From Janthinobacterium sp. PAMC25594 (GTDB lineage: Bacteria > Pseudomonadota > Gammaproteobacteria > Burkholderiales > Burkholderiaceae_D): a stretch of DNA of 64,000 bases. Made by a program: the position numbers and the translations under genes. The stretch covers positions 5,332,001 to 5,396,000 of the forward strand of contig NZ_CP080377.1 of the NCBI RefSeq assembly GCF_019443505.1. The letters run 5' to 3'. The notes beneath the pieces are model-generated. The model ran no database searches. It was given only the letters and a program-made list of their open reading frames with translations, and was not told the origin of the DNA. This document shows, piece after piece, positions 1 to 7,865 of the stretch. Within the stretch, counting starts at the first letter, position 1. Each line of letters begins with the position of its first letter.

Positions 1-1167
1 GATGCCGCTGCCGTTGTGCACGGGATACGAATAAAAACGCTCGAAGATCAGCGGCAGGCGGTTGCGCGCGATGCCGCAGCCCGTGTCGATGAACAGCAGC
101 CTGGGCACGGGGCGGGCGCCGTCGATGATGATGCGCACGCGGCCCTTGCCGGCGCGGTGGATGCTTTTCAAGGCATTGCGCAGCAGGTTCAGCAGGATCA
201 CCACGCACAGTTCGTCCTGTCCCGCGAACTGGAAGTCGGCGCGCACGTCCACTGTGACGCTGGCGCGCTGCTTGTTGCCGGTAAACGGATAGCGCTTGAG
301 CACGGAATTCACCATGTTCAGCATCGACAGCGTCTGGCTCGGTTCCAGGTTGCGGTTGACGGCGCTGGCGCTCAGGAGGAACAGGTCGATCATGTGCTGC
401 ATGTGGCGCACCTCGAACTGGATGCGCGACAGCGCTTCCTGCAGCGGCGACATGGCCTCGGCTTCGCCCGCCAGCTGCGGCAGCAGGCGGCGCATGCCGC
501 GCACGTTCGCCTCCACGCTGGTCAGCGGCGTGCGCAGTTCGTGCGCCACGGAACCGAGCCCGGCGGCCAGACCCGCCAGCCGCTCCTGTTCCAGCACCTT
601 GCCGCCCACTTTCACGACGGACAGCGCGGCGATGGTAAACCAGTGCACGGGCAGCTGCTGCAGCACTGCGCGCTGCAGCAGGAAGCCGCCTTCGCCCTGC
701 ACGATGACGGCCAGGCAGGCGGCGCCCGTGCCGATCAGGTAGGCGCGGCACGCCAGTTTTGTCTCGAAATGAAACAGCACCACCAGGCCGATCAGCAGCG
801 ATTCGCTCCAGATGGACGACGCATGGTTCATCACGAACATGAAGGTAAAGAAGAACGGCAGGATGTAGCTGAGGGCGAACAGCAGGTAGCGCGACAGCCA
901 GCGGGCCGAAAAGCGGCGCGCGAACAGGCCGGCCACGCAGATGCCCACGCCCGTCAGGCGCAGGGTCAGGTTTTCATAGGCTTGCGGGAAAAAAAACTGC
1001 CACAGCAGGTAGTACAGCGGCATGGCCACCGTGCCCACGGCGGCCAGCATGGCAACCCGGGTGGCCAGGTGCTCATGCGGTGCGCGCTCATGCAGCAGCG
1101 AATGGAGCAGTGTCTGGCGCACGCGTTGCCGCCAGTATGTCCATCGTCCTTGCCATTGCTGCGTCAT
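1..1167 (-). CDS. cqsS: CqsS/JqsS-like membrane sensor histidine kinase (partial, C-terminus beyond window)
   Basis: The reverse strand is open from an ATG at 1167 to the window edge, giving the first 389 residues. The N-terminal half has several hydrophobic stretches (for example VAMLAAVGTVAMPLYYLLW and YILPFFFTFMFV), as expected for a multi-pass sensor. A dimerisation/phosphoacceptor motif VAHELRTPLTSVEAN follows, then an N-box LLNLLRNALKAI and a G1 box FIDTGCGIA, so the kinase core is intact as far as it can be read. An AAGGCAG stretch precedes the ATG. It diverges from a cqsA-like gene 152 bp away. CqsS-type kinases sense alpha-hydroxyketone autoinducers made by CqsA, and Janthinobacterium has such a pair named jqsA/jqsS. 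The CqsS assignment rests on this neighbour; the kinase call itself rests on motifs. Whether a receiver domain follows cannot be seen. Confidence 0.85.
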   Translation of the reverse strand, partial: MTQQWQGRWTYWRQRVRQTLLHSLLHERAPHEHLATRVAMLAAVGTVAMPLYYLLWQFFFPQAYENLTLRLTGVGICVAGLFARRFSARWLSRYLLFALSYILPFFFTFMFVMNHASSIWSESLLIGLVVLFHFETKLACRAYLIGTGAACLAVIVQGEGGFLLQRAVLQQLPVHWFTIAALSVVKVGGKVLEQERLAGLAAGLGSVAHELRTPLTSVEANVRGMRRLLPQLAGEAEAMSPLQEALSRIQFEVRHMQHMIDLFLLSASAVNRNLEPSQTLSMLNMVNSVLKRYPFTGNKQRASVTVDVRADFQFAGQDELCVVILLNLLRNALKSIHRAGKGRVRIIIDGARPVPRLLFIDTGCGIARNRLPLIFERFYSYPVHNGSGI

Positions 1168-1241
1168 GACTCTGCCTTGATGCTTTCCAGAACGTCATCA
1201 TCGCGTAATTTTTCCTGGTTAAACGACTATCTGACTGGACA

Positions 1242-1255
1242 TTGATATACGTCAA
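1242..1255. promoter_or_regulatory. FNR/Anr-like box in the cqsS-cqsA intergenic region
   Basis: The sequence TTGATATACGTCAA matches the FNR-family consensus TTGAT-N4-ATCAA at nine of ten positions. It lies about 65 bp before the cqsA start and 75 bp from the kinase start. A site this good could occur once or twice by chance in a window of this size, so only its placement in a divergent promoter region makes it noteworthy. Confidence 0.35.
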
Positions 1256-1319
1256 TGGATGGGTTGGCAACACGGTCAAGGTTTTAATCTGCAGCAAACA
1301 TTTCCCCAGGAGAAAACTT

Positions 1320-2567
1320 ATGACCATTATGACCAGCCTTCACGCCCCGTCGTTTGCCCGCGCCGAACACTGCCTGCCCGATTACATCGTGCGGCGCATG
1401 GATGCGCATCATGTCACGCGCATCGAGCAATTGCTGGGCGGCCAGCATCCGCATGCCTGGCAGCCCACGCCGGTCGATGCCATTTTTCTGGCAGGTAATG
1501 ATTACCTGTCCATCGCCGCCGAACCGGCACTGGTGGCGGCCCAGGTGGCATCCCTGCAGGCGAACGCGGGCGGCATGCTGATGTCGGCCGTGTATTTGCA
1601 GGAAGGCAGCGAGCAGCACCGGCTGGAAAGCCGGCTGGCCCGCTTCATGGGCTGCGAGGATGGCATCCTGGCGCAGTCCGGCATGGCGGCTAACGTCGGC
1701 TTGCTGCAGTGTATTGCCGGCCCCGGCATTCCCGTCTACCTCGATATGCAGGCCCATGCGTCGCTGTGGGAAGGCGTGCTGTCGGCCCAGGCCCAGGCCG
1801 TCGCCTTTTTGCACAACGACATGACGCATTTGCGGCGGCAGGTAGAAAAGCATGGCCGCGGCGTGATCGTCGTCGATGCCCTGTACAGCACCAACGGCAG
1901 CCTGGCGCCCCTGCTGGAATTGCTGGACATCGCCGAACGCAGCGATTGCGTGGTGGTGGTCGACGAGTCGCATTCGCTGGGCACGCACGGCCCGCAGGGC
2001 GCGGGCCTGGTGGAGGAATGGGGACTGGGACACCGCGTGCATTTCCGCACGGCTTCGCTGGCCAAGGCGTTTGCCGGGCGTGCCGGCTTCATCAGCTGTT
2101 CCAGCCGCTTCAAGGGATATTTCTTGTCCGAATCGCGCCCCGCCATCTTCAGTTCCTGCCTGCTGGCGCATGAACTGGCCTGGCTGGGGGCGGCGCTCGA
2201 TTTCATCATGGCCGCCGACGGGCGCCGCGCCGCCTTGCGGCGCCACACGCTGCAGGTGCGCGAGGGTTTGCGCGAGCTCGGCTACAACGTCAGCGACGGC
2301 ACGGAGCAGATCGTGGCGCTGGAGGCGGGCGGCGAACCGGCCACCCTGGCCCTGCGCCAGGCGCTGGAACGGCACGGCATCTACGGCGCCATGTTCTGCG
2401 CGCCGGCCACGGCGAAGAACCGCGCCCTCGTGCGCCTGACCCTCAATTCCGCCCTCGACGACGCAGACATCGCCAGGCTGCTGGCCGCCTGCGCCGCCAT
2501 CCGCGACGAGACGGGCGTGGAGCAGTGGCCGTCGACGCGGCGCCTGCGCAGGCTGGCGCTGGTATGA
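1320..2567 (+). CDS. cqsA: CqsA/JqsA-like alpha-hydroxyketone autoinducer synthase
   Basis: A 415-residue PLP-dependent enzyme of the alpha-oxoamine synthase family. The PLP lysine is readable in ASLAKAFAGRAGF, preceded by the cofactor-contacting stretch VVVVDESHSLGTHGPQGAG. CqsA enzymes condense a (S)-2-aminobutyrate or S-adenosylmethionine-derived substrate with an acyl-CoA to make CAI-1-type signals. KBL and BioF are relatives, but the adjacent divergent sensor kinase favours CqsA; in Janthinobacterium the homologue is called jqsA. The start at 1320 was chosen because AGGAG lies about 8 bp upstream; a second in-frame ATG is at 1329. The reading frame is also open further upstream but lacks a ribosome site there. 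The gene ends 10 bp from the convergent marR. Confidence 0.88.
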   Translation: MTIMTSLHAPSFARAEHCLPDYIVRRMDAHHVTRIEQLLGGQHPHAWQPTPVDAIFLAGNDYLSIAAEPALVAAQVASLQANAGGMLMSAVYLQEGSEQHRLESRLARFMGCEDGILAQSGMAANVGLLQCIAGPGIPVYLDMQAHASLWEGVLSAQAQAVAFLHNDMTHLRRQVEKHGRGVIVVDALYSTNGSLAPLLELLDIAERSDCVVVVDESHSLGTHGPQGAGLVEEWGLGHRVHFRTASLAKAFAGRAGFISCSSRFKGYFLSESRPAIFSSCLLAHELAWLGAALDFIMAADGRRAALRRHTLQVREGLRELGYNVSDGTEQIVALEAGGEPATLALRQALERHGIYGAMFCAPATAKNRALVRLTLNSALDDADIARLLAACAAIRDETGVEQWPSTRRLRRLALV

Positions 2568-2577
2568 GGGGAGCGCG

Positions 2578-3045
2578 TCAGCCGTTGCCGGGCTGGCTGC
2601 CGGCGATGCCGCCCAGCAGCATGGACAGCGGCGCCAGCTGCTCCGCGCTGGCGCTGCCCAGCAATTCCTGGCCCAGCGCCTGCGCCGTCGCATCGGCGTG
2701 GATCAGCAGGGCTTGCCCCGCCTCGGTGATGACGGCATAGCCGACGCGGGCATCGCGCGCATCGGCCTGGCGCGCCACCAGGCCGATTTTTTCCAGCGGT
2801 ATCAGCGAGCGCGTGATGCCGGACGCCGTCAGCGCCAGGCGCTCGGCCAGGTCGATGCGGCGCAGGCGGCCACCGGGCGCGCGCTGCAAGTGGTACAGCA
2901 ATTGATAATCGCCAAAGCTCAGGCCGTGCAGATTGCCCAGGATGCTGTCGAAGCGGCGCACGATGAGCGCCTGGGCGCGCGCCAGGCGCAGGCAAAAGTC
3001 CAGCGCGCTGGCACCGTCCGGCGACGGGGAAGTGTGATCGGTCAT
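2578..3045 (-). CDS. MarR-family transcriptional regulator
   Basis: A 155-residue winged-helix protein. The recognition region reads LRRIDLAERLALTASGITRSLIPLEKIGLV, followed by the wing (ADARDARVGYAVITEAG), which is the standard MarR layout. The ATG at 3045 is preferred over an in-frame start 51 bp upstream because family members begin shortly before the first helix. Its promoter region holds a palindrome (3072-3087) nearly identical to one before the MFS exporter at 3463-4731, so it probably represses itself and that exporter. Ligand unknown. Confidence 0.85.
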   Translation of the reverse strand: MTDHTSPSPDGASALDFCLRLARAQALIVRRFDSILGNLHGLSFGDYQLLYHLQRAPGGRLRRIDLAERLALTASGITRSLIPLEKIGLVARQADARDARVGYAVITEAGQALLIHADATAQALGQELLGSASAEQLAPLSMLLGGIAGSQPGNG

Positions 3046-3071
3046 GGTTTTCTTTATGTTGGCTGCGCAGT

Positions 3072-3087
3072 GCTTGAGTGCGCAAGT
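3072..3087. promoter_or_regulatory. Putative MarR operator, marR copy
   Basis: GCTTGAGTGCGCAAGT is an inverted repeat (CTTG-N6-CAAG) 27 bp upstream of the marR start. It matches the palindrome upstream of the MFS gene (4775-4790) at 13 of 16 positions; the differences are confined to the centre. Confidence 0.55.
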
Positions 3088-3097
3088 GTAAAGCAAT

Positions 3098-3112
3098 ACT
3101 GTTCAATACAGT
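3098..3112. promoter_or_regulatory. Second inverted repeat before marR
   Basis: ACTGT-N5-ACAGT, perfectly symmetric, lies 53 bp upstream of the marR start and overlaps the stop codon of the preceding gene. It could be an additional regulator site or an RNA hairpin. No matching copy was seen at the MFS promoter. Confidence 0.35.
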
Positions 3113-3450
3113 GCTTGCCCCCGCTCCTGCAGTTGCTCCTGGTGCAGCGCCAGCAGGGCATCGAGCTCGGCCTCCGCATCGAAGGCGGGGTCGTCGGGCA
3201 CCTTGACGGCGTCGAGCAGCTCGAAGTGGAAGGCCGCTTCCCCGTCGCGCCGCCAGTCCGCCTGCAGGCGGGCGTTGCGGTGCGTGCCCAGCTTGAGTTC
3301 GAAGCGGTGGCGGTTCAGCGCGCCCGGCGCGTTGCGGCTGCGTTCGAGCAGGGTGCGCCCGCTGGGCACGTGGCACAGCGCGATGATGCCCAGCGCTGGC
3401 GCTTGTTGCCGGTCGGCCGTTTTCAGGGCCGCTTGTCGTGTTTTATCCAT
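3103..3450 (-). CDS. GIY-YIG nuclease family protein (small)
   Basis: A 115-residue protein starting MDKTRQAALK. Its order of motifs (GIIALCHVPSGRTLL, an Asn/His-rich middle with FELKLGTHRNARLQADW, and an acidic C-terminal helix AELDALLALHQEQLQE) resembles small stand-alone GIY-YIG family proteins found in many bacteria, in which the canonical GIY and YIG strands are degenerate. Nuclease activity is therefore doubtful. GAGAAAG lies about 8 bp before the ATG. It ends 57 bp before the marR start and may share a transcript with marR. Confidence 0.65.
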   Translation of the reverse strand: MDKTRQAALKTADRQQAPALGIIALCHVPSGRTLLERSRNAPGALNRHRFELKLGTHRNARLQADWRRDGEAAFHFELLDAVKVPDDPAFDAEAELDALLALHQEQLQERGQALY

Positions 3451-3462
3451 GGTGGAACTTTC

Positions 3463-4731
3463 TCAAGGTGAAGATACGGAAGGGTTGCCCGCGATGTGCG
3501 GGATGTCCGTCCACAGGGCGGCGGCCACGGCGGCCGCCAGCAGCAGGGCGCCGCCGCCGCAGAACAGCTCGCCCACGCTCAGGTGGCGCAGCAGCGCGCC
3601 CGTGGCGGCCGCCGACAGCGGCGCGAGGCCCAGGAAGATGCCCATGAACAGCGCCATCGCCCGTCCCAGCATGGCGGGCGCCACGCGCCGCTGTATCCAC
3701 GTAAAGATGGCCACCTGCAAGTAGCCGCCCAGCAGCCCCGTGACGGCCAGCAGGGCCGCGCCTTGCCAGGCCGTGCTGATTTGTCCCAGCGCCATCAGCA
3801 GGCAAGCCACGACGGCATCGACCAGCAGCAGGGTGGCGCCGAAATGGCGGCGCAGCCAGGCGCCGCCCAGGCTGGAGGCCAGCATGCCGGCCAGGGTGCC
3901 GGCGCCGTGCGCGCCCATCAGCAAGCCCAGCGCCGCGGCGCCGTGCAGGCGTTCGCTGGCCAGCACGGGCAGGGCCACTTGCAGCGGCCCCATGACGAAG
4001 AAGGCCACCACCGCCCAGTAGGCATAGCAGCTGCGCAGGGGCAGGTCGCGCCACACCAAGGCCAGGCCCGCCGCCATGTCGCGCCACATGCCTTGCGTCG
4101 CGGCCGCCGCTGCCAGCGGTCGCAGCTTGACTTGGCGCAAGGTCCAGGCGGAGAACACAAACGTCAGCGCATCGATGGCAAAGGCGGCGGCCAGCGCCGC
4201 CATGGGGGTTTTCTGCGCGCCAGCGTGGGCACCCAGCACCAGCGCCGCCAGCAAAGGGCCGGCCAGCAGCGACAACTGGCGCGTGCCCATCTGCAAGCCG
4301 TTGGCGTTCTGCAGCGATTGCGGCGGCACGGCTTGCGGCAGGATGGCCGTGCCGGCCGGGATGCCAAAGGCGGACGCGATGCCCAGCGCCAGCGCGGCCG
4401 CATACGCGAGTGCCAGGCTGACCTGGTCCAGCATCAGCAGCCCGGCCAGCGCCAGCAGGATGACCGCGTTCGCATATTTGCTCAGCAGCAACACGCGCCG
4501 GGGCGAGTAACGGTCGGCGACGGTGCCGCCCAGCAAGATGAGTACGGCGCGCGGGGCGCCCATCAGGGCCACGGCGATGCCCAGGCTGAGGCTATCGCCC
4601 GTCAGGCTCAGCACCAGCCACGGCAGGGCCAGCATGCTGAACTGGTCGCCCAGCATGGAAACGAGGCCGCCGCCCAGCAGCCAGCGGAAGTTGCTATTGC
4701 GTAGCAAAGGGGATTCTGCGGTGGTCGACAT
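3463..4731 (-). CDS. MFS transporter (drug/siderophore exporter-like)
   Basis: A 422-residue inner-membrane protein with about twelve hydrophobic segments. The loop-2 motif is readable as GGTVADRYSPRRVLLLSK. The overall type (FRWLLGGGLVSMLGDQFSMLALPWLVLSL near the N-terminus) is that of the EntS/MFS_3 exporters. The ATG at 4731 was chosen because family members begin a few residues before the RNSNFRWL block; upstream in-frame residues look non-coding. A putative MarR operator overlaps a TTGACT -35 element about 50 bp upstream, pointing to control by the regulator at 2578-3045. Substrate unknown. Confidence 0.85.
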   Translation of the reverse strand: MSTTAESPLLRNSNFRWLLGGGLVSMLGDQFSMLALPWLVLSLTGDSLSLGIAVALMGAPRAVLILLGGTVADRYSPRRVLLLSKYANAVILLALAGLLMLDQVSLALAYAAALALGIASAFGIPAGTAILPQAVPPQSLQNANGLQMGTRQLSLLAGPLLAALVLGAHAGAQKTPMAALAAAFAIDALTFVFSAWTLRQVKLRPLAAAAATQGMWRDMAAGLALVWRDLPLRSCYAYWAVVAFFVMGPLQVALPVLASERLHGAAALGLLMGAHGAGTLAGMLASSLGGAWLRRHFGATLLLVDAVVACLLMALGQISTAWQGAALLAVTGLLGGYLQVAIFTWIQRRVAPAMLGRAMALFMGIFLGLAPLSAAATGALLRHLSVGELFCGGGALLLAAAVAAALWTDIPHIAGNPSVSSP

Positions 4732-4774
4732 GGTTATCAGTTCTGGTTTAAAGATTGCATGGTAGTTGATGCAA

Positions 4775-4790
4775 GCTTGAGTAGTCAAGT
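4775..4790. promoter_or_regulatory. Putative MarR operator, MFS copy
   Basis: GCTTGAGTAGTCAAGT contains a perfect CTTGA-N4-TCAAG palindrome. On the reverse strand it overlaps a TTGACT -35 hexamer, followed 18 bp later by TACCAT, upstream of the MFS gene. It is a 13/16 match to the site before marR. Confidence 0.55.
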
Positions 4791-4862
4791 ATATTGCCAT
4801 TTATTGTGGCAGCGACAGCGGGCGCCGCGTGGGCCGCCGGCGCTTGCGCTATCATGGCGGCC

Positions 4863-5258
4863 ATGACTGATACCACTGCCCCCACCCTGTACGAGACCAT
4901 CGGCGGCGCCCCTGTGCTGCGTGAAATGGTCGACCGTTTTTATGACTTGATGGAACTGGAACCGGAATTTGCCGGCATCCGCGTCATGCATCCGCCATCG
5001 ACGGACGGTTCGCGCGACAAGCTGTATTTTTTCCTGACGGGCTGGATGGGCGGGCCGGATTTGTATATCGAGAAATTCGGCCACCCGCGCCTGCGCGCGC
5101 GCCACTTGCCTTACGCCATCGGTACCAGCGAGCGCGACCAGTGGCTGCGCGCCATGGCCTGGGCCATGGAAGACACGGGCATCGAAGAGTCCCTGCGCGT
5201 GCGCCTGATGGAATCGTTCTATCAGACGGCGGACTGGATGCGCAACAAACCTGACTGA
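4863..5258 (+). CDS. Group II truncated haemoglobin
   Basis: A 131-residue 2-over-2 globin. Family features visible are YETIGGAPVLREMVDRFYDLM (B-helix with the distal-side Tyr), LRARHLPYAIG with the proximal His, and an aromatic G helix (ERDQWLRAMAWAM). Group II globins bind O2/NO and are usually linked to NO or oxidative stress detoxification. MTDTTAP at 4863 is the likely start; an in-frame ATG at 4854 is possible. Five bases separate it from rmuC, so the two are probably cotranscribed. Confidence 0.88.
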   Translation: MTDTTAPTLYETIGGAPVLREMVDRFYDLMELEPEFAGIRVMHPPSTDGSRDKLYFFLTGWMGGPDLYIEKFGHPRLRARHLPYAIGTSERDQWLRAMAWAMEDTGIEESLRVRLMESFYQTADWMRNKPD

Positions 5259-5263
5259 CACCC

Positions 5264-6649
5264 ATGAGTCCAATCGAGTTTTACAGCCTGCTGGGCGTCG
5301 CCATCGTCGCCATCGTCCTGTTGATTTTGCTGCTGCTGCGCCCGCGTGGCGCGGCCGGCGATGGCGCCACCACGCTGGCGCTGGTGCAGCAGCACCAGCA
5401 GCAAAGCCTGGAACGCATCGACCGGGTCGAACGCGAAGTGCGGCTGCAGCTGCAGGCGTCGGCGCAAGCGACGCGGCAAGACTTGGCGGCCGGCCTGGCG
5501 CAATTCCAGGCGGCAACCTTGCAACAGCTCGACAGCCTGCGCACGCAGATGCAAGCGCAGGGGAAAGTCGGGCGCGAGGAACAGGCGCAAAGCCTGGCGC
5601 GTTTTGCCGACAGCACCAATCAAACGCTGGCGCAGCTGACGGAATCGAATGCGCAGCGCATGCTGGAAGTGCGCGCCACCCTGGAAAACAAGATCCGCGA
5701 CTTGCAGGCCGATAACGGCGCGCGCCTGGAAGAGATGCGCAAGACGGTCGATGAGAAACTGCACGCCACCTTGGAAACGCGCCTTAGTGCGTCGTTCCAG
5801 CAAGTGTCGGAGCGGCTGGAAAAAGTCCACCAGGGTCTCGGTGAAATGCAGCAGCTGGCGCTGGGCGTGGGCGATCTGAAGCGGGTGCTCACCAACGTCA
5901 AGACACGGGGAACGTGGGGCGAAGTGCAGTTGGAAATGCTGCTGGAGCAGGTACTCACTGTCGACCAGTACGCGAAGAACGTGGAAACGCTGCCGGGCAG
6001 CGGCGCGCGCGTGGAATTCGCGCTGAAACTGCCGGGCATGGTCGACGGCGGTCCGCCCGTGTGGATGCCGATCGATGCGAAGTTCCCCAAGGAACAGTAC
6101 GAGCGCCTGGTGGACGCGGCCGAGCGGGCCGATGCGGACGGTGTGGCCGTGGCCGGCCGCGAGCTGGAACGGGCCGTGCGGGGCGAGGCGAAAACCATCG
6201 CCGAGAAATACCTGGCGCCGCCGCAGACCACGGATTTCGCCATTTTGTTCCTGCCCACGGAAGGCTTGTATGCGGAAGTGCTGCGCCGCCCGGGCTTGGC
6301 CGACGAATTGCAGCGCGTACACAGGGTCAGCATTGCCGGGCCATCCACGCTGACGGCCTTGCTCAACAGCCTGCAGATGGGTTTCCGCACCCTGGCGCTG
6401 GAAAAACGCTCGTCGGAAGTGTGGCAAGTGCTGGGCGCCGTCAAGACGGAATTCGGCAAGTTCGGCGATGTGCTGTCGCAAACCCGGCTGACCCTGGAAA
6501 AGGCGGCGAAAAATATCGAAAGCGCGGAAGTGCGCAGCCGGCAGATGGCGCGCAAACTGAAATCCGTGGAAGCCTTGCCGGGCGAGGCGGCCGCCTTGCT
6601 GCTGGGCGCGGCGGACGCGGGGCTGTCCGCCGAGGCCGACGGCGAATAG
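5264..6649 (+). CDS. rmuC: DNA recombination protein RmuC
   Basis: A 461-residue protein with an N-terminal membrane anchor (GVAIVAIVLLILLLLR), a long Gln/Ala-rich coiled coil to about residue 210, and then the conserved RmuC nuclease-like core beginning LKRVLTNVKTRGTWGEVQLEMLLEQ, with DAKFPKEQYERL and FAILFLPTEGLYAEVLRRPGL. RmuC limits inversions at short inverted repeats in E. coli; the core belongs to the PD-(D/E)XK-related fold. Length is typical. The start overlaps nothing and follows the globin stop by 5 bp. Confidence 0.93.
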   Translation: MSPIEFYSLLGVAIVAIVLLILLLLRPRGAAGDGATTLALVQQHQQQSLERIDRVEREVRLQLQASAQATRQDLAAGLAQFQAATLQQLDSLRTQMQAQGKVGREEQAQSLARFADSTNQTLAQLTESNAQRMLEVRATLENKIRDLQADNGARLEEMRKTVDEKLHATLETRLSASFQQVSERLEKVHQGLGEMQQLALGVGDLKRVLTNVKTRGTWGEVQLEMLLEQVLTVDQYAKNVETLPGSGARVEFALKLPGMVDGGPPVWMPIDAKFPKEQYERLVDAAERADADGVAVAGRELERAVRGEAKTIAEKYLAPPQTTDFAILFLPTEGLYAEVLRRPGLADELQRVHRVSIAGPSTLTALLNSLQMGFRTLALEKRSSEVWQVLGAVKTEFGKFGDVLSQTRLTLEKAAKNIESAEVRSRQMARKLKSVEALPGEAAALLLGAADAGLSAEADGE

Positions 6650-6661
6650 CGCCCTCGGCGT

Positions 6662-7567
6662 TCAGGTCGCCGCTGGCCGGCGGCGCAGCGTGGCGCAGGC
6701 CAGCAGCGCCAATCCCGCCAGCAGCATGGCCCAGGTCTGCGGTTCCGGCACGGCCGGCAGGACGGACAGGTCGGTGGGCGGCAGCGAGGGCAGGATGATG
6801 CTCGGCACCAAGGAGTCGATGACGCTGCTGCCGCGCGGCGGTGGTCCGCCGCCGTTGCTCCCACCGCCGATGCCCGACGGCAGCAGCGTGTCGCTGCCGG
6901 TGCGCACGATGTCGGAGACCAGCACGGGCAGGCCGGCCACCACGGCCGGCGGCAGCCCGCCCGTAAACGAGCCGCCATGCGCGGAGCCGGAGTGTTCGAT
7001 GACGGGCACGCCCGCCGATGGTGCGGCAGGTGCGGCATCGGCGGGCGCGGCACCCGGTGCGGCCCCACCCGGTGCCGCGCCGCGCGGCCCGGCCGCCGCC
7101 CGCGTGATGCGGCTGACATTGCGGCACACGGTGGGCACGAGGATGCAAACGCTCTGCACGCAGTACACGAGCCCCCTTTCCTGCATCTGCTCGCTCCAGC
7201 CTGAGCGCGTGACATTGCGGCAGACGCGGCCCGGCCCGAAATGCATGTCGCTGATGCGCGCATCGTAATTGCCCTTGCCGCGGATGGCGTCGCGGCTGAT
7301 GACGACGATTTCATCGTACTGGCGCGCGCGCATGCGCGCCTTCAATTCTTCGCGCACCTGCGGCGCGATGTCCGGGTACCTGTCCACTGCGGCAACGACA
7401 TCTCCCATGAACGGGTCGGCGCCCGGGCGGTTCCAGCTGCAATGCTCCAGCACGTCGGCCCGTGGTGCCCCTTTGGCATAGGCGGGCAGTGGCGCCAGGG
7501 ACAACATGCCAAGCAGGCAAGCCGTTCCCAGCATGCTGGCGGCCGCGATCCATGAATGGTGTCTCAT
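6662..7567 (-). CDS. PEP-CTERM sorted secreted protein with MHFGPGRVCRNVT motif
   Basis: A 301-residue exported protein with an N-terminal signal peptide ending near PLPAYAKG. The C-terminus is a classic PEP-CTERM signal: VPEPQTWAMLLAGLALLA followed by the basic tail RRRP, recognised by exosortase for surface sorting. The centre has a Cys-rich block (MHFGPGRVCRNVT, then VPTVCRNVSRIT) and then a low-complexity Pro/Gly/Ala linker. The repeated VCRNV(T/S)R is notable. The MHFG motif resembles a named family of PEP-CTERM proteins. Function unknown. GAGGAA precedes the ATG, and a good promoter is readable at 7621-7650. Confidence 0.8.
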   Translation of the reverse strand: MRHHSWIAAASMLGTACLLGMLSLAPLPAYAKGAPRADVLEHCSWNRPGADPFMGDVVAAVDRYPDIAPQVREELKARMRARQYDEIVVISRDAIRGKGNYDARISDMHFGPGRVCRNVTRSGWSEQMQERGLVYCVQSVCILVPTVCRNVSRITRAAAGPRGAAPGGAAPGAAPADAAPAAPSAGVPVIEHSGSAHGGSFTGGLPPAVVAGLPVLVSDIVRTGSDTLLPSGIGGGSNGGGPPPRGSSVIDSLVPSIILPSLPPTDLSVLPAVPEPQTWAMLLAGLALLACATLRRRPAAT

Positions 7568-7620
7568 TTTTAGTTTCCTCGTGAAAACAATATCAAAATT
7601 GAATTTTTATGCGAGTTCGG

Positions 7621-7650
7621 ATGTTATCACCGAAAAAACTGTAGTATCAA
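7621..7650 (-). promoter_or_regulatory. Sigma-70-type promoter of the PEP-CTERM gene
   Basis: On the reverse strand, TTGATA (7650-7645) and TAACAT (7626-7621) are separated by 18 bp. The predicted transcript start is roughly 45 bp before the ATG at 7567. Confidence 0.5.
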
Positions 7651-7780
7651 CAAATAAATAAAATAATTACAATTATTGTTGTGTTTATTTTTATGGTATT
7701 TAAAGAAATAATTGATATTTTTATCTTGATAGGCGAACGCTTGCCGTGCAGGTGATTTGATTGCGAGGGGGCAATGCGAG

Positions 7781-7801
7781 CGGCCCGCGCTGGGCGGGCC
7801 G
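7781..7801. other. GC-rich hairpin between two genes
   Basis: CGGCCCGC, a 5-base loop and GCGGGCCG form a perfect 8-bp stem about 65 bp downstream of the reverse-strand gene ending at 7866. There is no following T tract on either strand, so it is at best a weak terminator or RNA stabiliser. Confidence 0.4.
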
Positions 7802-7865
7802 TGGTGGTGGTGCTGGAGGAAGAATGTTGAGCGAGCTGGCGCCGCAGCGCCGATCGCCTGTCGCG

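Larger units (their letters stand above)
7568..7865. other. AT-rich intergenic region
   Basis: About 300 bp without a gene between two reverse-strand genes. The part from 7600 to 7730 is strikingly AT-rich against a GC-rich genome and holds the promoter of the PEP-CTERM gene. The part from 7740 to 7865 holds a GC-rich hairpin. Confidence 0.6.

Noticed and set aside
16..1245. Forward open frame across the CqsS-like kinase
   Set aside because: The reverse strand carries clear H, N and G1 kinase boxes; the forward translation is a His/Gln/Ala-rich shadow.
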